Below, piece by piece: positions 26,488 to 34,557 of a stretch of 64,000 nucleotides of DNA. The notes under the pieces were generated by a model. It saw only the letters and a program-made list of their open reading frames with translations, searched no databases and was not told the DNA's origin. Where the stretch lies: contig CAZVGO010000003.1 in the NCBI GenBank assembly GCA_964626755.1, positions 6,682-70,681 on the forward strand, in the 5' to 3' direction. Each line of letters starts with the position of its first letter. Position 1 is the first letter of the stretch. This DNA is from JACDAV01 sp964626755 (GTDB lineage Bacteria; Chloroflexota; Limnocylindria; Limnocylindrales; CSP1-4). The position numbers and the translations under genes were made by a program.

Positions 26488-26769
26488 TCATACTCGAAGG
26501 CCGGGCCAGCGGGCGAGCAGCTGGGCCGTTGGAATGCCCTCCACGACCACCAGCTTCTGGCGACCGGCGGCTCCGGCCACGAGGCGCACGGCCCGGCGGG
26601 CGACGCCGAGCTCCTCCGCCAGCAGCCGGAGTAATGCCTGGTTCGCGGCCCCTTCGATCGCCGGTGCGGCGACCCGTGCCCGGAGGACCCCGTCGACGAC
26701 CCCTTCGACGTGGTCCGATCCGCCTCGCGGAGTGAGGCGGACGGCGAAGCGGACCTCCTGCTCGGCCAG
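26488..26769 (-). CDS. DUF167 (YggU) family protein
   Basis: 93 residues if started at CTG 26769. The sequence EVRFAVRLTPRGGSD, then RVAAPAIEGAANQALLRLLAEE and RLVAGAAGRQKLVVVEG are the DUF167 signature; function unknown. There is no ATG, GTG or TTG in frame before the conserved part. The frame is identical to that of yggT and is separated from it by a single TGA (26773-26775) plus one codon. Either a rare CTG start is used, or TGA is read through to make a YggT-DUF167 fusion, or there is a sequence error. yggT and yggU neighbour each other in many bacteria, which supports the assignment. Confidence 0.8.
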   Translation of the reverse strand: MAEQEVRFAVRLTPRGGSDHVEGVVDGVLRARVAAPAIEGAANQALLRLLAEELGVARRAVRLVAGAAGRQKLVVVEGIPTAQLLARWPGLRV

Positions 26770-26772
26770 GAC

Positions 26773-27015
26773 TCAGAACACCCGCATCAGCGCGAACAGG
26801 ATGAGCAGGACGATCGTGGCCGAGAAGTCGAACATGCCGGTCCTGGGCAAGAAGCGACGAACCGGTACGAGGAGCGGCTCGGTCGTCTGGACGATGAACG
26901 TCGTTGCCTGGAAGCGGCCCTGCGGGTCCACCCACGACAGGATGACCCGCGCGAAAACGAGGACGAACAGAGCGAGGAGGAACAGATTGACGAAGGTCGA
27001 GACGAACACCGCCAC
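26773..27015 (-). CDS. yggT: YggT family membrane protein
   Basis: 80 residues with two transmembrane helices (VNLFLLALFVLVFARVILSW and SATIVLLILFALMRVF) and the YGGT motif LSWVDPQGRF...TEPLLVPVRRFLP. It starts at GTG 27015. In Gram-positives and cyanobacteria YggT proteins sit near ftsZ and affect division or chloroplast nucleoids; the location here, downstream of ftsZ and yggS, follows that pattern. Its exact role is unknown. Confidence 0.9.
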   Translation of the reverse strand: MAVFVSTFVNLFLLALFVLVFARVILSWVDPQGRFQATTFIVQTTEPLLVPVRRFLPRTGMFDFSATIVLLILFALMRVF

Positions 27016-27267
27016 GCGACGAGTCTAGCAGCCGAACGCGACAGGTCTCGGCTGTAGACGAAGGCTCTCGGTCTGGCGAATCCGACGTGAATCCAGCCAC
27101 ACTGAACAGACTCCGCTGGTTGGTCGTCGCATGGGGTCCACTTGGTGCTTTGCGACGCGGTGATCGTCGTTGACCCGAGCACGACCCTGAGGGTCAGTGA
27201 CGCGAGACCACCTCGCAAGCCATGGCTCCTGTTCGATGGGGCTGGAAATCTGCCTTGCGGCCGCTCC

Positions 27268-27981
27268 TCATCCGGGCGGCCGCTCGCCGAACAGCGCCCG
27301 GCCGATCCGGACGGTCGTGGCGCCTTCCTCGACCGCCACCTCGAAGTCGTCGCTCATCCCCATCGACAGGCCCGCTCCAAGGCGGGGCCAGGTCGCCCGA
27401 ATCTGCTCCGACAGCGTCCGCAGCGCGACGAAGGCAGGGCGGGCGTGCTCCGGATCGTCGACCAGCCGGCCGACCGTCATGAGCCCCCGAAACTCGAGCC
27501 GCTCCAGGCCGTCGAGCGAGTCGACCGCGCGCGCGAGGTCCCCGGGCAGGAAGCCCGACTTGGCCGGGTCGGCGTCCACGTTGACCTGGAGCAGGACGGC
27601 ACGATTGCCGCCCTCCGGTCCGGCGGCGATGAGCCCGTCGAGCCGTCCCGCGATCTCGACCGAGTGAATGGTCTCGATCGTGTCGAACAGGTCGAGCGCA
27701 CGCCGCGCCTTGTTCGACTGGAGTGGACCCACGAGATGCCACGTCGCACCGGGCACCAGAGGCACCTTCGCTTCCGCCTCCTGGACACGGTTCTCGCCGA
27801 GGACGTTCAGCCCCGCGGCGACCGCGACCCTCAACCGGTCGGCCGGGACGGTCTTCGACACGGCGACGAGCGTCACCCCGTCCGGATCACGACCGACCCG
27901 CCGCGCCGCGCCGGCAATCCGCTCGAGCACCCGCTCCCGCGCGACCCGAAGCTGTTCGACCTCAGGCGGATTGGGAGTCAT
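27268..27981 (-). CDS. yggS: PLP homeostasis protein (YggS/YlmE/PROSC)
   Basis: 237 residues. The PLP lysine is in LVAVSKTVPADRLR; NVLGENRVQEAEAKV, WHLVGPLQSNKARRAL, RGLMTVG and LSMGMSDDFEVAVEEGATTVRIG are all family signatures. It binds pyridoxal phosphate without catalysis known and keeps PLP and amino-acid pools balanced. The ATG at 27981 precedes the conserved helix EVEQLRVARERVLERIAG. The gene follows ftsZ, as ylmE follows ftsZ-sepF clusters in Gram-positives. No sepF is seen between yggS and yggT; that 250-bp interval holds no gene that I can support. Confidence 0.94.
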   Translation of the reverse strand: MTPNPPEVEQLRVARERVLERIAGAARRVGRDPDGVTLVAVSKTVPADRLRVAVAAGLNVLGENRVQEAEAKVPLVPGATWHLVGPLQSNKARRALDLFDTIETIHSVEIAGRLDGLIAAGPEGGNRAVLLQVNVDADPAKSGFLPGDLARAVDSLDGLERLEFRGLMTVGRLVDDPEHARPAFVALRTLSEQIRATWPRLGAGLSMGMSDDFEVAVEEGATTVRIGRALFGERPPG

Positions 27982-28100
27982 CGAGCCGGCGAAGATGTCG
28001 TCGGAGCGAAGGCGTCGCCGAGCAAGCGAGCGAGCGGACTGAACGTCCGTGAGCGAGGTAGCGGAGGCGACAACGCCCGCTACGGCGGCAGATTCGCCGG

Positions 28101-29324
28101 CTACTTCCTGCGGAGGAAGGAGGGAATCTCGAGGTCGTCGGCGTCGTAGGGGGCGCGCTTGGCCGGAGCCGGCACGCCAACGGACCGCTCCATCACGGGG
28201 GTCAGCGCGGCCGCCGCCTCGTCCGTCCGGCCTCGGTCGTCCTCGGCGCCGTTGCCCGTCTCCGTCCGCTGCCGCTCGAGCTCCTCCATGAAGTCGCGCT
28301 CGCGGGGCTGCTTTGTCGCCATGTCCTCCGGGTGACGGGCGTAGGCGTCGCCCCGGCGATGCTCGCGCCGCTGCTTGCCGTCGAACCCGGTCGCGATGAC
28401 GGTGATCATGACCTCGTCGCCGAGCCGGTCGTTGAAGCTCGTCCCGAAGATGATGTTCGCCTCGGGGTCCGCCGCCGACTTGATCTCCTCGGCCGCCTCG
28501 GTCACCTCGAAGAGGCTGAGGTTCGAGGAGCCGGTGATGTTGAACAGAATGCCCTGGGCCCCCGCGATGTTGACCTCGAGGAGCGGGCTCGCGATCGCCT
28601 GGCGGGCGGCGTCGACCGCGCGGTTGTCGCCGCCGGCCCGGCCGATGCCCATGAGCGCCGAACCCGCGTCGCGCATGATCGCGCGGACGTCCGCGAAGTC
28701 GAGGTTGATGAGACCCGGCATCGTGATGATGTCGCTGATCCCCTGGACGCCCTGGCGGAGGACGTCGTCGACGACCTTGAACGAGTCGAGGATCGAGGTG
28801 TTCTTCTCGACGACGTCCTTGAGGCGATCGTTCGGGATCGTGATCAGCGTGTCGACCTTGCCTTTGAGCTCCTCGGCCGCCTTCTCGGCGACGATCTTGC
28901 GACGAGCCCCTTCGAAAGCGAACGGCTTCGTCACGACAGCGATCGTGAGTGCGCCGGCCTCCTTGGCGAGCTCCGCGACGATCGGCGCCGCGCCCGACCC
29001 GGTACCCCCGCCGAGGCCGGCCGTGATGAACACCATGTCCGAATCGGCGAGGGCCTGGGCGATCTTCTCCGAGTCCTCCTCGGCCGCCCGCTGGCCGATG
29101 TTCGAGTCGCCGCCTGCGCCGAGACCCCGGGTGATCTTGTCGCCGATCCGGATCTTGTGGGGCGCATCCGACTGGAGGAGCGCCTGCGCGTCCGTGTTGC
29201 AGGCGATGAACTCGACGCCCATCATCTCGGCCCGGATCATCCGGTTGACGGCATTGCTGCCGCCGCCGCCGACGCCGATGACGCGGATGAGCGCGAAGTT
29301 CTCGGAATCGGATCGCAGCGGCAT
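28101..29324 (-). CDS. ftsZ: Cell division protein FtsZ
   Basis: 407-residue tubulin-like GTPase that forms the division ring. The tubulin signature GGGTGSG is at residues 105-111; GVGGGGSNAVNRMI and FNDRLGDEVMITVIATG follow the family. The C-terminal conserved peptide DDLEIPSFLRRK, the docking tail for FtsA and other partners, is present after an 80-residue charged linker. The start ATG at 29324 has GAAGGAGAGG upstream. It is separated from ftsA by yjbQ. The linker is rich in Arg/Glu/Gln. Confidence 0.98.
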   Translation of the reverse strand: MPLRSDSENFALIRVIGVGGGGSNAVNRMIRAEMMGVEFIACNTDAQALLQSDAPHKIRIGDKITRGLGAGGDSNIGQRAAEEDSEKIAQALADSDMVFITAGLGGGTGSGAAPIVAELAKEAGALTIAVVTKPFAFEGARRKIVAEKAAEELKGKVDTLITIPNDRLKDVVEKNTSILDSFKVVDDVLRQGVQGISDIITMPGLINLDFADVRAIMRDAGSALMGIGRAGGDNRAVDAARQAIASPLLEVNIAGAQGILFNITGSSNLSLFEVTEAAEEIKSAADPEANIIFGTSFNDRLGDEVMITVIATGFDGKQRREHRRGDAYARHPEDMATKQPRERDFMEELERQRTETGNGAEDDRGRTDEAAAALTPVMERSVGVPAPAKRAPYDADDLEIPSFLRRK

Positions 29325-29497
29325 CGCCTCTCCTTCGGTCGCTCTGCGGAGACCGTCTCTCGTGTCTTTTGCAGGTTCTGGCGCGTAGCCCCGGGAGCGG
29401 CTCGGGCACCCGGCAGCGCGGGCCCCTCGTGGCTGCGCGGAGTTTACCACCGGGCCGGGCTGCCGGGCGGCCGAAGTCGCGCGGCGGGCGCTGCTCC

Positions 29498-29902
29498 CTA
29501 CCCCGCCAGGAACGTGAGCCGCACCGTTCGCGCGTCGTTGTCCGGGTTCGGATCGAGCAAGGCGATCGACTGCCATGTCCCGAGCCCCAGCGTGCCGCTG
29601 ACGACCGGCACGTCGAGGGACGGTGAGACGAGGAGTGGCAGGACGTGATCCGCCCCGTGGCCGGGCGACCCGTGGCGGTGGCGCCAGCGGTCGTCGCGGG
29701 GCAGGAGGGCGTCGAGCGCGGCGAGCACGTCTTCGTCCGAGCCGGCCCCGAGCTCGACGACCACGACGCCGGCGGTCGCATGCGGCACGAACACGTTGAG
29801 CAGCCCGTCGCCCTCGCCCGCGACGAACGCGGCGCACTGCCCGGTCAGATCGAACAGCCCCCGGTTCGACCCGGTCCGAACCACGAGCTCAGTGGTCTTC
29901 AC
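29498..29902 (-). CDS. yjbQ: YjbQ/UPF0047 family protein
   Basis: 134 residues. The conserved metal-site motifs are present: NVFVPHATAGVVVVE, HRHGSPGHGADHVLPLL and LGLGTWQSIALLDPN. The family has been linked to secondary thiamine-phosphate synthase activity, but its main role is uncertain. Its position between ftsA and ftsZ is unusual, since these are normally adjacent; 172 bp separate it from ftsZ, so ftsZ may have its own promoter there. Confidence 0.88.
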   Translation of the reverse strand: MKTTELVVRTGSNRGLFDLTGQCAAFVAGEGDGLLNVFVPHATAGVVVVELGAGSDEDVLAALDALLPRDDRWRHRHGSPGHGADHVLPLLVSPSLDVPVVSGTLGLGTWQSIALLDPNPDNDARTVRLTFLAG

Positions 29903-29963
29903 TCTCTCATCCGTCCTCCGGGAGAACAGTTGAGAATTTGCGCCGGCCGGAGCCTGCTTCGCT

Positions 29964-31193
29964 CTACGGGAACATCGCGCGGATCGCGTCGCGCATCCGG
30001 CCGAGGATCCCGAGCGCCGGCGCCGATTCGTAGCGGGTCGGTTCGCTCGCGGCGAGGCTCGTGGCCCCCCACTGGAGGAGGCCGACGGCCGTCGAGTAGC
30101 TCGGCGTGAGGAGCGTGTCGACGAGACCGCCGATCCCCGACGGACCGGCCACCCGGACCGGCATCTGGAGGACCTCGCGGCCGAGCTCGGCGACGCCGGC
30201 GAGCTGCGCCGCGCCGCCGGTCAGGATGATCCCGGCGGGCAGCATCCCCGGCGCCGACTGCATCTCGTTGCGGAGCAGCTCGAAGGTCTCGCGCATCCGG
30301 GCCTCGATGATCTGGCAGACCTCCTGGCGGCTGACGGTCCGCCCGGCTTCCTCGCCGAGGACCGAGACGCTGATCTCCTCATCCGGACCGACGGCCTTGA
30401 GGTTGCACGTCCCGTGGCGGATCTTCAGCTCCTCGGCGACCGGCAGGCTCGTCTTGAGGCCGATCGCGACGTCGTTCGTGACGTTGTTGCCGCCGATCGG
30501 CAGGACGACGGTGTGGAACGGCGAGCCGTCCGTGAACAGCGCGAGATCGATCGTCCCGGCGCCGATGTCGGCGACTGCGACGCCGAGCTCCTTCTCCGTG
30601 TCGGTCAGGACCGCCTCGGCCGAGGCGAGCGAGCCCGCGACGAGCTCGTCGATCTTCACGCCGGCCTGGGCGACGCATTTCGTCAGGTTCTGGACCGCGG
30701 TCGCCGAAGCGGTGACGATGTGGGTCTCGACCTCGAGCCGGAGGGCGCTCATCCCGAGGGGGTCCTTGACGCCCTCCTGGCCGTCGACGATGAACCCCCG
30801 CCGCTCAACGTGGAGGACCTCGCGGTTCGAGGGAATCGAAACGGCCCGGGCCACCTCGATCGCCCGGTTGACGTCCTCCCGGGTGACCTCGCGATGGTGG
30901 GCGGTGACGGCCACCTGGCCGGTCGAGTTGAGGCTCTCGACGTGCTGCCCGCCGACGCCGACGAACGCCCGGTCGATCTTCCAGCCGGAGAGCCGCTCGG
31001 CGCGCTCGACGGCGTCGGCGATCGAGCGGACGGTCTGGTCGATGTTGACGACCACGCCCTTCTTCAGGCCCGAGGCGGGCACGGTGCCGTGACCCATGAT
31101 CGTCAACCGCCCATCGCGGCCGACCTCCCCGATGAGCGCGCAGACCTTCGTCGTGCCGACGTCGATCCCGACGAGGACCGCTTCTCTCTCCAC
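29964..31193 (-). CDS. ftsA: Cell division protein FtsA
   Basis: 409-residue actin-like protein that links FtsZ filaments to the membrane. GIDVGTTKVCALIGE (phosphate 1), VAVADIGAGTIDLALFTDG (phosphate 2) and GIILTGGAAQLAGVAELG (adenosine) motifs are intact, and LKKGVVVNIDQTVRSIADAVE is typical of the 1C-adjacent region. The C-terminal amphipathic membrane helix is visible as LGILGRMRDAIRAMFP. It starts at GTG 31193, 23 bp after the small basic protein gene, and belongs to the dcw operon. Confidence 0.96.
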   Translation of the reverse strand: MEREAVLVGIDVGTTKVCALIGEVGRDGRLTIMGHGTVPASGLKKGVVVNIDQTVRSIADAVERAERLSGWKIDRAFVGVGGQHVESLNSTGQVAVTAHHREVTREDVNRAIEVARAVSIPSNREVLHVERRGFIVDGQEGVKDPLGMSALRLEVETHIVTASATAVQNLTKCVAQAGVKIDELVAGSLASAEAVLTDTEKELGVAVADIGAGTIDLALFTDGSPFHTVVLPIGGNNVTNDVAIGLKTSLPVAEELKIRHGTCNLKAVGPDEEISVSVLGEEAGRTVSRQEVCQIIEARMRETFELLRNEMQSAPGMLPAGIILTGGAAQLAGVAELGREVLQMPVRVAGPSGIGGLVDTLLTPSYSTAVGLLQWGATSLAASEPTRYESAPALGILGRMRDAIRAMFP

Positions 31194-31216
31194 GTTCCGT
31201 CCGTCTCCCGCTCTGG

Positions 31217-31540
31217 CTAGATGAAGTGGCGCCGGATGAGGGCCACGTTGTTGAAGATCCGGAACCCGAAGTTGATCAGGGCCACGAGGTACAGGTCGAG
31301 GTTGAGGCGGTCGCCGATGAAGGTAAGGATGACCGCCACGATCGCATTGGTGACGAAGCCGCTGATGAAGATCCGATTGTTGTAGACCCCGTCGAGCTCC
31401 GCCCGCACAGCGCCGAGGACCGAATCAAGGGCCGCGAGGATCGCCACGGCCGAGTACCGGCTGAACTCGAAGCTGACCGTGACGTTGAGGAAGAGCCCGG
31501 CCAGGACGCCCACGAGGAGACCCGCCAGGGGTAGGAGCAC
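31217..31540 (-). CDS. sbp: Small basic protein (Sbp/DUF1290 family)
   Basis: 107 residues with three hydrophobic segments: LPLAGLLVGVLAGLFLNVTV, FVTNAIVAVILTFIGDRL and LYLVALINFGFRIFNNVALI. RYSAVAILAALDSVLGAVRAELDGVYNNRIFISGF is the signature of the small basic family found between ftsQ/divIB and ftsA in Gram-positives and Chloroflexota. It is a membrane protein of unknown function. It starts at GTG 31540. About 97 bp separate it from ftsQ; I see nothing coding there. Confidence 0.88.
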   Translation of the reverse strand: MLLPLAGLLVGVLAGLFLNVTVSFEFSRYSAVAILAALDSVLGAVRAELDGVYNNRIFISGFVTNAIVAVILTFIGDRLNLDLYLVALINFGFRIFNNVALIRRHFI

Positions 31541-31637
31541 GCGTTCCTGTCCTCTCTCCGGTGCGTTTCGGCAAGGCTACCCGACGCGCAGGCCTCGCGC
31601 GCACCCGGTCCGGCCGCGCCGAGGCTCACTGATGCGC

Positions 31638-32471
31638 TCACGGGGCGGGCGTCGGACGGGCGACGTATGTCCCGTCGGTGTCGCTCGCGAGGATGACCTC
31701 GGCCACGGTGGCTTCGCGGCCCTGGAGAAGCACCCGGAGGAGGTTCACCTGGCCGGGGATGAGATCGGGCGTCCGGAGGCTTGGCGTGTAGAACCCGAAG
31801 ATCGCCGTCCAGCCGTCCGGATCCGCGTGGACGACGAAACCATGCTCGTCGGTCACCGAGAGGCGGAGGGATCCCGCGGCCGAGCCGATCTGGTCGGACC
31901 GGACGGATCCGAGGCGGGTCGCGGCGTCGATGTCGATCGGGTCGAGTGCGGCGCCGACCTCGAGCGACAGTGACCCGGCGCGCAGGTCGGCGACCGCCGG
32001 CAGCAGGGCCGCGTCCTCGGTCGCCTGGTCGCCCAGCTCAGCGAACAGCATCCCGCCCCCGTCGACGAGGAAGGACCGCTCCCCCACCCGCCACGTCAGG
32101 ACCGGCTGCCGGTCGCGGAGCGCGACGCGGATCGTCGTGGGCAGACTGACCTCGACTTCGACACCGGCGACCGTCGGGAGCTGCGCGATCCGCGCCTCGA
32201 TGACGTCGGTGGCGACGAGGAACAGGTTCGCGCCGCCGGTCACACCGACGAGACGGCGGACGTCGTCTGCGAGCGTGTACTGGTCGCCGTCGAGCTCGAG
32301 GGTCTTGAACCCGAACGCGGCCGAGGCGCCGACCCCGTAGATCGCGCCAGCTGATACGAGCATGGCCAGGGCCGCGCCCGCGCGGACCGCCGAGAGGCCG
32401 GCCGAGGCGCGCCGAACAGGCTTCGTCCGGCGGGCATGGCCGCCGACGTGGCGGACGGCCCGGTTGGTCAT
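31638..32471 (-). CDS. ftsQ: Cell division protein FtsQ/DivIB
   Basis: 277-residue bitopic divisome protein. A basic N-terminus (HARRTKPVRRAS) precedes one helix (GAALAMLVSAGAIYGVG). The POTRA domain follows (KTLELDGDQYTLADDVRRLV, then ARIAQLPTVAGVEVEVSLPTTIRVALRDRQPVLTW). The beta domain with RSFLVDGGGMLFAE is next. It should recruit FtsL and FtsB/DivIC-type partners and the septal synthase. The start ATG overlaps the ddl stop (ATGA). Confidence 0.9.
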   Translation of the reverse strand: MTNRAVRHVGGHARRTKPVRRASAGLSAVRAGAALAMLVSAGAIYGVGASAAFGFKTLELDGDQYTLADDVRRLVGVTGGANLFLVATDVIEARIAQLPTVAGVEVEVSLPTTIRVALRDRQPVLTWRVGERSFLVDGGGMLFAELGDQATEDAALLPAVADLRAGSLSLEVGAALDPIDIDAATRLGSVRSDQIGSAAGSLRLSVTDEHGFVVHADPDGWTAIFGFYTPSLRTPDLIPGQVNLLRVLLQGREATVAEVILASDTDGTYVARPTPAP

Positions 32472-33586
32472 CGGGGCAGGTCGCCGGGGGCCAGCCGTCC
32501 GTCCACGCGGCCCGCGTGCCGCTCGATGGCAAGGTCGACGATCCGCGTGCAGACCGCCGCGAAGTCGTGGCCGCCGGCGGCCGGCATGGTCGGGAACAGG
32601 CTGATCGGGGTGAACCCGGGGATCGTGTTGATCTCGGAGAGGTAGATCGCATCGCCCTGGAGGAGGAAGTCGACGCGCGAGAACCCCTCGGCGCCGATCA
32701 CCCGGTATGCGTCGCGGGCGATCTTCAGGATCGATGCGGCGGTCGCCGTCGATACCTCCGCCCGGGTCGAGGTCTCCGACAGGCCGGGCGTGTACTTCGC
32801 GGCGAAGTCGTAGAACTCGTTGCCGGCGATGACCTCGCCCGGTCCGTACAGCTCGAGCCGCCCCGGGTCGTTGCCGATGACCGCCACCTCGAGGTCGCGC
32901 GCGTTCGGCAGGTACCGCTCGGCGAGGGCGATCGTGTCAAAGCGGAGCGCGAGGTCGACCGCTGCGGCGCGCTCGGCCGGCCCATGAGCGAGGGTCATCC
33001 CGACGGACGATCCGAGCCGGCTCGGCTTGATCATCAGGCGGGCGTCGCCGGTGCCCGCTGCGAACGCCTCGAGCTCCGTGAGGACCGCCTCGCGGTCGGC
33101 GGCCCAGCGGCTCGCCCGGATCTCCCGCCAGTCGACGACCGGCAGCCCGATTCCCCGCGCGATCCGCTTGAACAGCGCCTTGTCCATCCCGATCGCCGAG
33201 GCCGCCACGCCGGGACCCGTGTAGGCGACGCCTGCGGCCTCGAGCAGCGCCTGGATCCGCCCGTCCTCGCCGAAGGGACCGTGGAGGGCGACGAACACGA
33301 CCGGCTCAGGCCGCGCGGAGGCGAGGCCGTCGATCGCGAGACCGATCGTTTCCGGGCCGGTCGCGCCGAGCGCGGCCGGGTCGTCGTAGCCGGATCCGGG
33401 CCGGTCCCCGCGAACATGCCTGGTTGGCAGTCGCCACCATCGCCCGTCGAGGTCGATCAGGCGCTGATCCACCGTGTATCCGGCCCCCCCGAGCGCCTCA
33501 GCGATCGCGGTACCGGACACGATCGAGACGTCGTGCTCCGCCGACGGCCCGCCGTACACGACGACGACCGGTGGCCGGGCCGTCAC
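32468..33586 (-). CDS. ddl: D-alanine-D-alanine ligase
   Basis: 372-residue ATP-grasp enzyme that makes D-Ala-D-Ala for peptidoglycan. VVYGGPSAEHDVSIVSG is the N-terminal signature; ALHGPFGEDGRIQALLEAAGVAYTG, MIKPSRLGSSVGM and the metal-site YLSEINTIPGFTPISLFP are intact. I chose the GTG at 33586 because it overlaps the murB stop (GTGA) and precedes the conserved TARPPVVVVYGG. A serine/tyrosine choice for D-Ala versus D-Lac specificity is not resolved by eye. It lies in the dcw cluster between murB and ftsQ, the canonical place. Confidence 0.96.
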   Translation of the reverse strand: MTARPPVVVVYGGPSAEHDVSIVSGTAIAEALGGAGYTVDQRLIDLDGRWWRLPTRHVRGDRPGSGYDDPAALGATGPETIGLAIDGLASARPEPVVFVALHGPFGEDGRIQALLEAAGVAYTGPGVAASAIGMDKALFKRIARGIGLPVVDWREIRASRWAADREAVLTELEAFAAGTGDARLMIKPSRLGSSVGMTLAHGPAERAAAVDLALRFDTIALAERYLPNARDLEVAVIGNDPGRLELYGPGEVIAGNEFYDFAAKYTPGLSETSTRAEVSTATAASILKIARDAYRVIGAEGFSRVDFLLQGDAIYLSEINTIPGFTPISLFPTMPAAGGHDFAAVCTRIVDLAIERHAGRVDGRLAPGDLPR

Positions 33587-34557
33587 CGCGCCGCCTCCCC
33601 GTCCGCCGCCCACGGCCAGCCGTCCCAGTCGCCGAGGAATACGACCTCGTACTCGAGGCGGACCCCGTGAACCCGCTCGACCTCGTGGCGAACCCGGTCG
33701 CCGAGCCGGCGCACGTCGCCGGCCGTGCCCTTCTGGTCGTTGACGATGAAGTTCGCGTGCTTCTCGCTGACGACGGCGCCGCCGATCCGCGTTCCCTTCA
33801 GGCCGGCCGCGTCGATGAGACGGCCGGCCGAGTCGCCATCCGGATTGCGGAACACGCTCCCGGCCGACGGCAGCCCGAGGGGCTGGTGCGCCTGGCGCCA
33901 GCGGCGGATGTCGTCGAGGCGCTCCTTGATCGTGTCGGCCGGGGCCGGAGCCAGCCGGAACGTCGCGGCGAGCACCCACTCGGCTGGACCCCCCTCCGGC
34001 GGGTGCTTGAGCCGGCTGTCGCGATAAGCGAAGGCGAGCTGGGCCGCGGCCAGCCGCGCCTCGGTTCCGTCGGATGCGAGGACATCGGCCGACTCGAGAA
34101 TGGCCGCCACCTCCGACTCGTGGGCGCCGGCGTTGGCCCACACCGCACCGCCGACCGTGCCCGGGATCGCGAGGCCGAACTCGAGCCCGGTCAGGCCGGC
34201 TTTCTGCGTCTCCGTCGCCGCGCGGGCCATCGGCACGCCCGCCTCGGCCGTGTAGCGATCGCCCTCGATCCGCGAGCCCTCCGCCCGGTCCTGGATGACG
34301 AGTCCGCGGATCCCCCGATCGCTGATGACGACGTCGCTCCCTCGCCCCAGCACGACGTGCGGGACGGCCCGCGCCCGGGCGAAGCGGATGAGGGCGCGCA
34401 GCTCCATCCGGTTGTGGGCGGTGACGAACAGGTCCGCCGGGCCGCCGACCCGCATCGTCGTGAACCGCGCGAGCGGCTCGTCGCGCGACGTCTTTGCGCC
34501 GATCCGGCGCTGGATCTCCGTCCCGAGGGCCAGCGGATCGAACGCGACGGCCTTCAC
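33583..34557 (-). CDS. murB: UDP-N-acetylenolpyruvoylglucosamine reductase
   Basis: 324-residue FAD enzyme that reduces the enolpyruvyl ether to UDP-MurNAc. RFTTMRVGGPADLFVTAHN and VLGRGSDVVISDRGIRGLVI are FAD-binding signatures; GLEFGLAIPGTVGGAVWANAGAHE and PSAGSVFRNPDGDSAGRLIDAAGLKG (with the catalytic Ser in AGSVFRNP) define the family. The EKHANFIVN motif marks the type without the Tyr-loop of E. coli MurB. It starts at GTG 34557, overlapping the murG stop; murC, normally between murG and murB, is missing. Confidence 0.96.
   Translation of the reverse strand: MKAVAFDPLALGTEIQRRIGAKTSRDEPLARFTTMRVGGPADLFVTAHNRMELRALIRFARARAVPHVVLGRGSDVVISDRGIRGLVIQDRAEGSRIEGDRYTAEAGVPMARAATETQKAGLTGLEFGLAIPGTVGGAVWANAGAHESEVAAILESADVLASDGTEARLAAAQLAFAYRDSRLKHPPEGGPAEWVLAATFRLAPAPADTIKERLDDIRRWRQAHQPLGLPSAGSVFRNPDGDSAGRLIDAAGLKGTRIGGAVVSEKHANFIVNDQKGTAGDVRRLGDRVRHEVERVHGVRLEYEVVFLGDWDGWPWAADGEAAR

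Noticed and set aside
26773..26775. Selenocysteine reading of the TGA between yggT and DUF167
   Set aside because: Neither family uses selenocysteine and I see no SECIS-like hairpin right after the codon.
27171..27196. Terminator downstream of yggS
   Set aside because: Only a 6-bp TGACCC/GGGTCA stem with a 14-base loop and no T run; too weak to call.
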